15,626 nt of DNA, from assembly GCA_024543015.1 (NCBI GenBank), contig JAMXCY010000010.1, positions 1-15,626 on the forward strand, written 5' to 3'. How positions within the stretch are numbered: position 1 is the stretch's first letter; every line of letters begins with the position of its first letter. The stretch is from Candidatus Omnitrophota bacterium. Its GTDB lineage: Bacteria; Omnitrophota; Gorgyraeia; JAFGHF01. Below are positions 6,510 through 13,554 of the stretch, piece by piece. Under the pieces are notes generated by a model, which worked only from the letters and a program-made list of their open reading frames with translations, was not told the DNA's origin and did no database searches. A program made the position numbers and the translations under genes.

Positions 6510-7742
6510 CTATAAATGTTGTCTGAGGATATCCAGTGCGGCTTGGGAGGCGCGCTGGCGCACCGAGCTTCTGTCGCCATGGAAATGGAATTCTTGAGAG
6601 AAGATTTTGTGTGGAGTGGCTAAGGCGATATAAACTAAGCCCAGGGGTTTATCTTTTGTAGCTCCTGTGGGACCGGCAATCCCTGTTATCCCTAGACCTA
6701 GATTTGTTTTCGCCAATTGCCTGATATTGAGGGCCATCTGGCGGGCTACTTCTTTGCTGACTGCGCCATATTTCTTCAAGGTCTCTGGGGAGATAGAGAG
6801 TAAGGTTTGCTTGGCCTGGTTGCTATAGGCCACAAGACCTAAAGGGAAGTATTTGGAGCTGCCACTAATGTTGGTCAGGCGCTTAGCGATTAGTCCGCCG
6901 GTGCATGATTCGGCAACGGCGAGAGTTTTTTTGCCTTTTCTTAAGCCTTGAGCTACTACTTCTTCTAAAGTTTCTCCATCTTTTCCGTAAATATGCTCTT
7001 TTAAGCGGCTGCAAATTTTTCTTTCCACCGGGGCAATCAATTTTTGCGCCTGGCGCTTATTTTTTGCCTTGGCAGTGATGTTTAAATCCACGCTGTCTGT
7101 ATGGGTATAGATACCCACGGTTACCGGCGGTTTAATCTTGAGGATATCTTTGACTTTTTGGTTAACCTGCGATTCGGCCAGTCCGGTGGTTTTCACACTG
7201 CGCGACACTATCACCCAATTACCGGCAAAATGTTTAGCCAGATAGACAATTACGTCGTGTTTCATCATTGGTTTCATTTCTTTAGGTACCCCGGGAAGAG
7301 CAATTAGAACTTTTTTGTCAAAAGGGATGATTAATCCTGGTGCTGTGCCTACTTCATTTTTCAGGACTTTTGCGCCTTTGGGGATTAAGGCCTGGCGTAA
7401 GTTGGCCTTGGGCATGGGGATATGGCGCTTGTGGAAATGTTCTTTTATATCTTTGAGCACAACGGGATTTAAACTAAGGTTTCTCTCAATAACCTGGGCA
7501 ACGATTTCCAGAGTAATATCATCTACAGTAGGTCCCAGCCCGCCTGTAGCAATGACAATATCCGAGCGATGCATCGCTCTTTTTAATACCGTAAATAACC
7601 TTGTATGGTTATCACCTACCGTGGTGTGATGAAAAACATCTATGCCTAAGCTGGCCAGCTTTTTGCTCAAATAAGCAGCGTTGCTATTGACGATCCTACC
7701 CAGAAGTAATTCTGTGCCGATACAGACAATTTCCGCTTGCAT
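6510..7742 (-). CDS. cinA: CinA-family protein (MoCF-like domain + PncC nicotinamide-nucleotide amidase)
   Basis: This two-domain CinA is linked to NAD by-product recycling, and in naturally transformable bacteria it is coexpressed with recA. Residues 1 to about 170 are the molybdopterin-binding-like (COG1058) domain, with GTELLLG (9-15), TGGLGPTVDD (66-75) and LPGVPKEM (149-156). The latter domain in this family has ADP-ribose pyrophosphatase activity. Residues about 255-410 are the PncC domain, which deamidates nicotinamide mononucleotide, with AESCTGG (277-283) and GITGIAGPTG (351-360). The length of 410 aa is usual. The start is well supported by GAGGTGA (7752-7746) just upstream and by a strong promoter only about 20 bases away. 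It is the first gene of a two-gene minus-strand operon with thpR and is divergent from recA. I see no sign that this organism is competent. Confidence 0.94.
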   Translation of the reverse strand: MQAEIVCIGTELLLGRIVNSNAAYLSKKLASLGIDVFHHTTVGDNHTRLFTVLKRAMHRSDIVIATGGLGPTVDDITLEIVAQVIERNLSLNPVVLKDIKEHFHKRHIPMPKANLRQALIPKGAKVLKNEVGTAPGLIIPFDKKVLIALPGVPKEMKPMMKHDVIVYLAKHFAGNWVIVSRSVKTTGLAESQVNQKVKDILKIKPPVTVGIYTHTDSVDLNITAKAKNKRQAQKLIAPVERKICSRLKEHIYGKDGETLEEVVAQGLRKGKKTLAVAESCTGGLIAKRLTNISGSSKYFPLGLVAYSNQAKQTLLSISPETLKKYGAVSKEVARQMALNIRQLAKTNLGLGITGIAGPTGATKDKPLGLVYIALATPHKIFSQEFHFHGDRSSVRQRASQAALDILRQHL

Positions 7743-7760
7743 CTTTCACCTCAAATACCC

Positions 7761-7789
7761 ATTATAAGACAGATAGAGCCGAATCGCAA
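7761..7789 (-). promoter_or_regulatory. Predicted sigma70-type promoter of cinA-thpR
   Basis: On the minus strand, -35 TTGCGA (7789-7784) and a perfect -10 TATAAT (7766-7761) are separated by 17 bases. Transcription would start near 7754, leaving a leader of only about 11 nt that is mostly the Shine-Dalgarno sequence GAGGTGA. Confidence 0.78.
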
Positions 7790-7817
7790 GGCCTTTTTAT
7801 CTTGATTTTAGATTTTG

Positions 7818-7838
7818 CTTTACAAATGCGCTGTAAAG
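7818..7838. promoter_or_regulatory. Candidate operator dyad over the recA promoter
   Basis: CTTTACA (7818-7824) and TGTAAAG (7832-7838) are perfect inverted 7-bp arms around a 7-nt spacer. The left arm contains the recA -35 hexamer and the right arm ends four bases before the -10, so a bound dimer would block RNA polymerase. Its place at recA suggests a LexA-like SOS repressor site. It does not match the E. coli (CTGT-N8-ACAG) or B. subtilis (GAAC-N4-GTTC) consensus, so the regulator is unknown. Part of the left arm is simply a good -35, so a chance dyad cannot be excluded. Confidence 0.5.
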
Positions 7839-7847
7839 TTGTATAAT
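7819..7847 (+). promoter_or_regulatory. Predicted sigma70-type promoter of recA
   Basis: TTTACA (7819-7824) and TATAAT (7842-7847) are separated by exactly 17 bases, with a T-rich stretch just upstream (7792-7820). The start would be near 7854, giving a recA leader of about 74 nt. It is the only strong plus-strand promoter seen ahead of the recA-to-his gene run. Confidence 0.8.
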
Positions 7848-7881
7848 TCTTTATCGCATTTTCTAATCAGGTATTAATATA

Positions 7882-7905
7882 TTAGGCTTATAATAGTGGG
7901 CCTAA
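7882..7905 (+). promoter_or_regulatory. Hairpin in the predicted recA 5' leader
   Basis: As RNA, UUAGGCUUA (7882-7890) pairs with UGGGCCUAA (7897-7905), giving nine base pairs (two of them G-U) around the hexaloop UAAUAG. It ends nine bases before the recA Shine-Dalgarno core (GGAGG, 7915-7919). The G-U pairs mean it folds better in the recA transcript than in the opposite strand. It has no U-tract, so it is not an intrinsic terminator. Its function is unknown; stabilising the mRNA or tuning ribosome access are guesses. Confidence 0.4.
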
Positions 7906-7927
7906 ATAATAAGCGGAGGCAGAAAAA

Positions 7928-8938
7928 ATGGCAGAGAAAAAAAAAGAACAACCTCAAGGGGCAAAGTCAAAGGCCTTAGAGTTAGCCTTAAGCCAGATTG
8001 AAAAGCAGTTTGGCAAGGGCTCAATCATGAAATTAGGCCAGAATACCAAGGTGGATGTTCCGATTATTTCCACAGGGGCCCTATCTTTAGATTTGGCCTT
8101 AGGTATAGGCGGCGTTCCCCGAGGAAGAGTGGTGGAGATATTTGGGCCGGAGGCCAGCGGAAAGACGACCCTTACCCTAACCATAATCCGCGAAGCCCAA
8201 AAAACTGGCGGCGTAGCTGCCTTTATTGATGCCGAACATTCCTTTGATTACGCTTATGCTAAAAAACTGGGATTAAATCTGGATGACTTGTTGATTTCCC
8301 AGCCGGATACGGGAGAGCAGGCCTTGGAAATTACCGAGACCTTGGTTAGAAGCAATGCCCTGGATGTAATCGGCATTGACTCAGTGGCGGCTTTAGTCCC
8401 GCGCGCAGAAATTGAAGGTGAAATGGGCGCCTCTCATATGGGCTTGCAGGCCAGACTGATGTCGCAGGCTCTGCGTAAGCTGACCGCAGCCATCAGTAAG
8501 TCTAAAACCTGTGTAATCTTTATCAATCAAATTCGTGAGAAGATCGGGGTAATGTTTGGTAATCCCGAAACCACTCCCGGAGGAAGGGCCTTAAAATTTT
8601 ATTCCTCGGTTAGATTGGATTTGCGTCGCCTGGCCCAGATTAAAGTTGGCGAGGTAACTATTGGTAATCGCGTTCGGGCCAAGGTAGTCAAAAATAAGGT
8701 AGCTCCTCCTTTTAGAAAGGCGGAATTCGATATACTTTATGACCAGGGCATATCTAAAACTAATTGCATTTTAGATATGGCCTTAGAGCATAATATCTTG
8801 CAGAAGTCCGGGGCCTGGTTTATTTACGGCAAGGATAAAATAGGCCAAGGCAAAGAAAATACCCGGCGTTACTTAGAAGAAAACCTGAAATTGTTAAAAG
8901 AATTAGAGTCAAAAGTAAAAGAGAAAGTTTCTACGTAG
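7928..8938 (+). CDS. recA: Recombinase RecA
   Basis: RecA forms ATP-dependent filaments on single-stranded DNA, pairs homologous strands, and activates LexA self-cleavage in the SOS response. The 336-aa chain has Walker A GPEASGKTT (73-81), the catalytic glutamate E103 in FIDAEH (99-104), Walker B DVIGIDS (146-152), and the L2 DNA-binding region FINQIREKIGVMFGNPETTP (198-217). The C terminus ends KVKEKVST and lacks the acidic tail of E. coli RecA. The segment after the catalytic Glu reads HSFDYAYA where HALDPxYA is more usual, but the nucleotide-contacting Asp and Tyr are kept (D107, Y110). The start has a good GGAGG eight bases upstream. It is divergent from cinA and heads a seven-gene plus-strand run. 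Confidence 0.99.
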   Translation: MAEKKKEQPQGAKSKALELALSQIEKQFGKGSIMKLGQNTKVDVPIISTGALSLDLALGIGGVPRGRVVEIFGPEASGKTTLTLTIIREAQKTGGVAAFIDAEHSFDYAYAKKLGLNLDDLLISQPDTGEQALEITETLVRSNALDVIGIDSVAALVPRAEIEGEMGASHMGLQARLMSQALRKLTAAISKSKTCVIFINQIREKIGVMFGNPETTPGGRALKFYSSVRLDLRRLAQIKVGEVTIGNRVRAKVVKNKVAPPFRKAEFDILYDQGISKTNCILDMALEHNILQKSGAWFIYGKDKIGQGKENTRRYLEENLKLLKELESKVKEKVST

Positions 8939-8953
8939 TGAGGAGGGTTTACA

Positions 8954-10435
8954 ATGTGGCAGTTTAAGGAAACCAAGACAAGAGTCTGGATCTTTGCCTT
9001 AGCTTTAGGTGTAGTTGGCGGATTTTTCTTGGCAGCGCGGTTAAATTTGTTGGCGCCCACTACAGCCGAACAGAAAAGCCCAAAACTCACTGTACTTAAC
9101 GAGCAAGTATTAGAAAATAGTTTTGTCAGGGTAGCCAAGGAAGTAGGCCCGGCAGTAGTCAGCATCAGCACTGAACACACTGAGAAGATTGGTCCGCGCA
9201 GGTACTTTTCTCCATTTGGCGACGATGAATTTGACCGTTTCTTTGGTGAATTCTTCAGGGACTTCTTTGGTGAGATTCCCGGGCGGGAGTTCAAACAAAG
9301 AGGCCTGGGTTCAGGATTTATTATTGACGAAGAAGGCTACATCCTGACCAACCAGCATGTAATTCAGGATGCCGATAAGATTACCGTAACTTTGCCTGAC
9401 GGAAGAGAATTTGATGCCGAGCTAAAGGGAAGTGATCAGCGTTCTGACCTGGCAGTAATTAAGATTAAGGCCCATGATTTGCCGGTGTTAAAACTGGGCG
9501 ATTCCGATAAGGTAGAGATTGGCCAGTGGGCAATTGCCGTAGGCAATCCTTATGGATTTGCCGTGGGCAGTGCCGAGCCCACTGTTACTGTTGGTATAAT
9601 TAGCGCTTTAAAGCGTTCGCTGGCTCAAAGTTACCAGCGGCGCAATTATACTGACTTAATTCAGACTGATGCGGCGATTAACCCCGGGAATAGCGGCGGC
9701 CCTTTAATAAACCTAAAAGGTGAAGTAATAGGCATCAACGTAGCTATCTTTACGCCCAGCGGAGGCAACATAGGGATTGGTTTTGCTATTCCAGCCAATA
9801 GCGCTAATGAGATATTAGCCAAACTTATTGCCGGTAAAAAAGTGCTTTATGGATGGCTGGGTATCAGCATCCAGGATTTAAACGAAGAATTAGCCGGATA
9901 TTTCAATGTCTCTGACCAGCAAGGCGCCCTTGTGCTTAAGGTACTTGAGGATAGCCCCGCGGAGAAGGCCGGTTTTAAAGAAGGCGATATAATCAGAAAG
10001 CTTGCCGGAAAAGAGATTAAAGATGTACGTTCTCTTTTGCGTGAAGTAGGTAGAGTGCAAGTTGGTAAAGTGGTCAAGGTAGAGGTAGTCCGCGATAAAA
10101 GTGTGCGTACTTTAAAAGTAGAAATAGGGGAGCGGCCGGAGGATTTAGAGAAACTGAGTGAAGCAGCTAGAGAGACCTGGCGCGGCCTAGAGGTTAGCGA
10201 GATAACAGCCGATTTATCCAGGCGCTACCGGATTAAAGGGCAAGAAGGCGTAGTGATTACTAATATTGAGTCCGATAGCGCAGCTTCCGATACGGACCTA
10301 ATGTCGGGGGATGTAATTATTGCTATAAACAGGCGGCGGATCAAAAACATGAAAGATTATGAAGCAACCATCGAGAAAGTAAAGGGCGATGCCCTTCTGC
10401 GCACCAACAGAGGCTTCTTCATACTTAAAGATTAA
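8954..10435 (+). CDS. htrA: Do-like (HtrA/DegP family) periplasmic serine protease, two PDZ domains
   Basis: This is an envelope quality-control protease that degrades or holds misfolded proteins. An N-terminal hydrophobic segment (about 12-34) is a signal peptide or membrane anchor; no clear signal-peptidase site is visible. The trypsin-like domain carries the catalytic triad H135 (TNQHVI), D165 (SDLAVI) and S247 (GNSGGP), with GSGFIIDEEGYILTN before the histidine. A Phe-rich LA-like loop lies at about 84-110. Two PDZ domains follow, at about 300-395 and 408-490. The 493 aa match the Do family (DegP/DegQ/MucD). Its ATG has a strong AGGAGGG (8941-8947), 15 bases after recA. The position between recA and recX is unusual. 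DegQ or MucD would be equally valid names. Confidence 0.93.
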   Translation: MWQFKETKTRVWIFALALGVVGGFFLAARLNLLAPTTAEQKSPKLTVLNEQVLENSFVRVAKEVGPAVVSISTEHTEKIGPRRYFSPFGDDEFDRFFGEFFRDFFGEIPGREFKQRGLGSGFIIDEEGYILTNQHVIQDADKITVTLPDGREFDAELKGSDQRSDLAVIKIKAHDLPVLKLGDSDKVEIGQWAIAVGNPYGFAVGSAEPTVTVGIISALKRSLAQSYQRRNYTDLIQTDAAINPGNSGGPLINLKGEVIGINVAIFTPSGGNIGIGFAIPANSANEILAKLIAGKKVLYGWLGISIQDLNEELAGYFNVSDQQGALVLKVLEDSPAEKAGFKEGDIIRKLAGKEIKDVRSLLREVGRVQVGKVVKVEVVRDKSVRTLKVEIGERPEDLEKLSEAARETWRGLEVSEITADLSRRYRIKGQEGVVITNIESDSAASDTDLMSGDVIIAINRRRIKNMKDYEATIEKVKGDALLRTNRGFFILKD

Positions 10436-10438
10436 AAC

Positions 10439-10909
10439 ATGCCCCAGGCCAAAGAGCTTATTAAAGCCAAGGATTACGTTTATAAGCTGTTAAGTTATTG
10501 CCAAAGAAGCACCCGGGAAGTCAAAGAGCGCCTGAGGAAAAAAGGGTTTAACCCGGCAGTTACAAGAAAAACCATTAAATATTTAAGTGAAATTAATTAC
10601 TTAAATGATCAAGAATTTGCTAAATCCTGGATTCGCTCTAAAATGCAATCCAGCCCTGTGGGTAGGGCAGTTTTACGTTATCAATTAAGGCAAAAAGGGA
10701 TAACTGAGGAAGTCCTGGAGCAGGCCTTAGGTGAGTTGAGCAGCCACTATGATGAGTTTAGAGTAGCCAAGAAGCTTGTTGCCTCCCGGCGCCTGCGTTA
10801 CAAAGGCCTTAAAGACCAGAAGAAGCTCAAGAAAAGATTATATGATTATCTTCGTCGCCGAGGCTTTTCTTCAGAAACGATTTTACAAGCAATAAACCAT
10901 AAACCATAA
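10439..10909 (+). CDS. recX: Regulatory protein RecX
   Basis: RecX binds RecA filaments and modulates, usually inhibits, their growth and ATPase activity. The 156-aa helical, very basic protein has the family landmarks: an N-terminal KAKDYVYKLLSYCQRSTREV (about 10-29), then YLNDQEFAKSWIRSK (54-68), then PVGRAVLRYQLRQKGI (73-88). Three three-helix repeats are expected from the family. It starts three bases after htrA with no Shine-Dalgarno sequence. The last codons (N-H-K-P) are made from the 7-bp repeat array that starts at 10892, so the C terminus may have been altered by repeat spread. recA-recX-alaS is a widespread gene order, here interrupted by htrA, and this supports the call. Confidence 0.92.
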   Translation: MPQAKELIKAKDYVYKLLSYCQRSTREVKERLRKKGFNPAVTRKTIKYLSEINYLNDQEFAKSWIRSKMQSSPVGRAVLRYQLRQKGITEEVLEQALGELSSHYDEFRVAKKLVASRRLRYKGLKDQKKLKKRLYDYLRRRGFSSETILQAINHKP

Positions 10910-10921
10910 ACTAAAAACTAA
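10892..10921 (+). repeat. Degenerate 7-bp tandem repeats across the recX/alaS junction
   Basis: Four 7-bp units run ATAAACC, ATAAACC, ATAAACT, AAAAACT. In another phase they give two tandem AAACTAA copies at 10908-10914 and 10915-10921. The array begins in the last codons of recX, supplies its TAA stop, and ends one base before the alaS TTG start. No Shine-Dalgarno sequence is present. The period matches that of the array after rodZ, but the sequence differs. Confidence 0.75.
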
Positions 10922-10922
10922 A

Positions 10923-13553
10923 TTGACTACAGACCAGTTGCGGCAGAAATTCTTAGATTTTTTCGCCTCTTGTAAACACAAAATATATCCCAGCGATTCG
11001 CTTGTTCCCAGGGAAGACCCCACACTTCTATTTACCAGCGCCGGGATGAATCAGTTTAAGCAGGAATTCTTGAGTAAGCCCACAAAGTTTACCCGGCGGG
11101 CTACCTGCCAGAGGTGCCTGCGCACGGATGATTTGGATAAAGTCGGCAAAACCAGCTCTCATCATACCTTCTTTGAGATGTTGGGTAATTTTTCTTTTGG
11201 CGACTATTTTAAAGAGGAAGCCATAGGTTTTGCCTGGAAATTTCTCACAGAGGAGTTAAATTTAGCTCAAGAGAAACTTTGGGTTTCGGTATATAGAGAA
11301 GACGAAGAAGCCTATCAAGTTTGGCAAGACAAAGTTAAAGTTTCCGCAAACAGGATCGTTAGATTAGGCGCAAAGGAAAATTTTTGGCCGGCCAATGCCC
11401 CGGAGGAAGGCCCCAATGGTCCCTGTGGGCCGTGTTCAGAGATATTTTATGACCAGGGTAAAGATATTGGCTGCGGTAGCTCCGAATGTGATCCTGGCTG
11501 CGATTGCGGCCGGTTTGTAGAGATCTGGAACTTAGTATTTACGCAATTTGAGCGCAAGGGAAAAAATAAGCTGGAGCCTTTACCGAATAAAAACATTGAT
11601 ACAGGCATGGGTCTTGAAAGAATGGCCGCAGTATTACAAGGTAAAACTAGTAATTTTGAGATTGACATTTTTGAGAAGATTATTGAAAGCATTGGAAATT
11701 TAGCTGGACACAGCCCGAATCTATCTTCACCTGCATGCAAGGTTATTGCCGATCATATCCGGGCAGTTACTTTTGCTATTGCTGATGGGGTTTTACCTTC
11801 TAATGATCAGCGGGGTTATGTGATTCGTAAGCTTATTCGCCGGGCGGTCTGGCACGGTAAGGCCCTGGGAATTAAAAAGGCCTATTTATACAGAATAGTT
11901 CCCACTGTAGCTAAGGTGATGAGAGCAGCCTACCCCGAGCTTGAGAAAAACAGGGCAGAAATCGCTCAGGTAGTCAAGGCCGAGGAAGAGCGTTTTCATC
12001 GGACTCTGGAACGGGCAAGTAAGTTCGCCAAAGATGTTATTGCCGGACTTAAAAAACAAGGTAAGAATGAGCTTCCCGGAAAGGAAATGTTTAAGTTATA
12101 TGATACTTATGGCTTGCCTAAGGAGGAGCTGAAGAAGCTTGTTTCTTCTAAAGGCTTCAAACTAGATGAGCAAGGTTTTGCTCAGGAGCTTGAACTTCAA
12201 CGCAAGACCTCTCGCAGCGCCAGCGTTATTGCTGAAAGCGTTTTTGTGGCTAACCTGGTGAGCAAATTTAAACTGAAACCCACTAAATTCGTGGGAGACA
12301 AGAACTATTCTGTTAAAACAAAAGTTTGTGCTTTATTCAAAGACGATGAACCTGCGCAAGAGGCAAAAGAGGCAGAAGAGGTAAAAATAGTTTTAGAAAG
12401 CACGCCTTTTTATGGAGAATCAGGTGGTCAGATAGGCGATAGAGGTGTGATTAAAACCAAAAGCGCAACTGTGCAAGTTTTAGATACACACAGGATTGAG
12501 CAAGTTTATTTACACTCAGGGAAAGTAACTTCCGGAATAATTAAACTTAATCAGAAGGTAGAAGCCAAAATTGATTTACCCAGGAGAGAGAATATTACCC
12601 ATAATCATACAGCGACGCATCTTTTACAGGCTGCTTTAAGAAAGGCCTTAGGAGAGTACCTTAGACAAGCCGGTTCCTGGGTAGGCCCGGATAGATTGAG
12701 ATTTGATTTTACCCATTTTCAAGCCTTAACGCCGCGCGAGATAACTCGAGTAGAAGAATTAGTAAATAATCAGATTAAGCAAAATAAAAAGTTAGCTGTA
12801 TTGAAGATGAGTTTTGAAAAGGCCCAAAAGTCCGGCGCCCTGGCCTTTTTTGGCGAAAAATATCAAGAAAAAGTCAGGGTAATTAAAATAGGTGATCTAT
12901 CTTCAGAGCTCTGTGGCGGTACACATGTTAGCGCAACCGGTGAGCTTGGCAGGTTTAAGATTATAAGCGAATCTTCGGTTGCCTCAGGCATCAGGAGAAT
13001 AGAGGCGCTAACAGGTAGGGCTGCAGCTGAAGCTCTTGCGCAAGAAGGAAATCAGCTTAAGAAACTTGGGCAAGCCTTTGGCGCCAGGCAAGAAGAGTTA
13101 CCCGAACGCATCGAGGAACTTTTAAGCAAAGTCAAAGGATTAGATAAAAAGCTAGAGAGATCAAGGTTAGAAAATTTTAACTTAAGGATAGGTAAGATTA
13201 TAAAAGAAGCAAAGGAAATTTCCGGTGTTAAAATTATTACTCAAAGAATTGCCAGCGCCCAGATGAACCTTTTGCGCTTAATGGCGGATTCACTCAGACA
13301 AAAACTGGATCCTGCTGTAGTGGTTCTAGCCTGTTCTGTGGCCAAGGAGAAAGTGCTGATAGTCTGTGCCTTAAGCCCCAAGGCGCGCTCTCTGGGTTTA
13401 GACGCGACAAAGATTATCCGCGCTATTTCCGTTGATCTCGAAGGCTCAGGCGGAGGACGCTCTGATTTTGCCCAGGCCGGAGGGCGTAAACCCCGGGGGT
13501 TAGAGCAGGCTTTATCGAAGGTAGAGGCAATAGTTAAGAAGGAGCTTAAATAA
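10923..13553 (+). CDS. alaS: Alanine-tRNA ligase
   Basis: AlaRS charges tRNA-Ala and edits mischarged Ser and Gly. The 876-aa protein is full length. The class II catalytic domain starts RQKFLDFFASCKHK (about 7-20) and includes the Cys-rich insert CGSSECDPGCDCGRF (about 180-194). The editing domain has its zinc-site motifs HxxxH (H562, H566) and CxxxH (C664, H668). The C-terminal DHHA1/C-Ala domain shows GSGGGRSDFAQAGG near 840-853. The start is TTG at 10923, giving (M)TTDQLRQKF, which lines up with the usual AlaRS N terminus. The in-frame sequence upstream has no ATG or GTG before a stop at 10893-10895. There is no Shine-Dalgarno sequence; AAACTAA lies one base before the start. A weak start may keep expression below that of recA and htrA. 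Confidence 0.98.
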   Translation: MTTDQLRQKFLDFFASCKHKIYPSDSLVPREDPTLLFTSAGMNQFKQEFLSKPTKFTRRATCQRCLRTDDLDKVGKTSSHHTFFEMLGNFSFGDYFKEEAIGFAWKFLTEELNLAQEKLWVSVYREDEEAYQVWQDKVKVSANRIVRLGAKENFWPANAPEEGPNGPCGPCSEIFYDQGKDIGCGSSECDPGCDCGRFVEIWNLVFTQFERKGKNKLEPLPNKNIDTGMGLERMAAVLQGKTSNFEIDIFEKIIESIGNLAGHSPNLSSPACKVIADHIRAVTFAIADGVLPSNDQRGYVIRKLIRRAVWHGKALGIKKAYLYRIVPTVAKVMRAAYPELEKNRAEIAQVVKAEEERFHRTLERASKFAKDVIAGLKKQGKNELPGKEMFKLYDTYGLPKEELKKLVSSKGFKLDEQGFAQELELQRKTSRSASVIAESVFVANLVSKFKLKPTKFVGDKNYSVKTKVCALFKDDEPAQEAKEAEEVKIVLESTPFYGESGGQIGDRGVIKTKSATVQVLDTHRIEQVYLHSGKVTSGIIKLNQKVEAKIDLPRRENITHNHTATHLLQAALRKALGEYLRQAGSWVGPDRLRFDFTHFQALTPREITRVEELVNNQIKQNKKLAVLKMSFEKAQKSGALAFFGEKYQEKVRVIKIGDLSSELCGGTHVSATGELGRFKIISESSVASGIRRIEALTGRAAAEALAQEGNQLKKLGQAFGARQEELPERIEELLSKVKGLDKKLERSRLENFNLRIGKIIKEAKEISGVKIITQRIASAQMNLLRLMADSLRQKLDPAVVVLACSVAKEKVLIVCALSPKARSLGLDATKIIRAISVDLEGSGGGRSDFAQAGGRKPRGLEQALSKVEAIVKKELK

Positions 13554-13554
13554 A

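Noticed and set aside
7315..7629. 104-codon plus-strand frame inside cinA
   Set aside because: It is antisense to conserved CinA motifs (TGGLGPTVDD and others) and has no ribosome site or recognisable domain.
7831..7846. E. coli-type LexA box on the recA promoter
   Set aside because: CTGT at 7831-7834 is followed after 8 nt by ATAA, not ACAG, so the consensus is not met. Only the different 7-7-7 dyad remains.
7889..7894. Second -10 element TATAAT for recA
   Set aside because: No acceptable -35 hexamer lies 16-18 bases upstream (AATCAG region), and the promoter at 7819-7847 is far better.
8869..9294. 141-codon minus-strand frame across the recA/htrA junction
   Set aside because: It is antisense to two conserved genes, its translation is Ser/Pro/Asn-rich without motifs, and there is no promoter or ribosome site of note.
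10893..10922. alaS start upstream of 10923
   Set aside because: The frame is open only back to a stop at 10893-10895 and contains repeat sequence with no ATG, GTG or TTG before 10923. The TTG gives the normal AlaRS N terminus.
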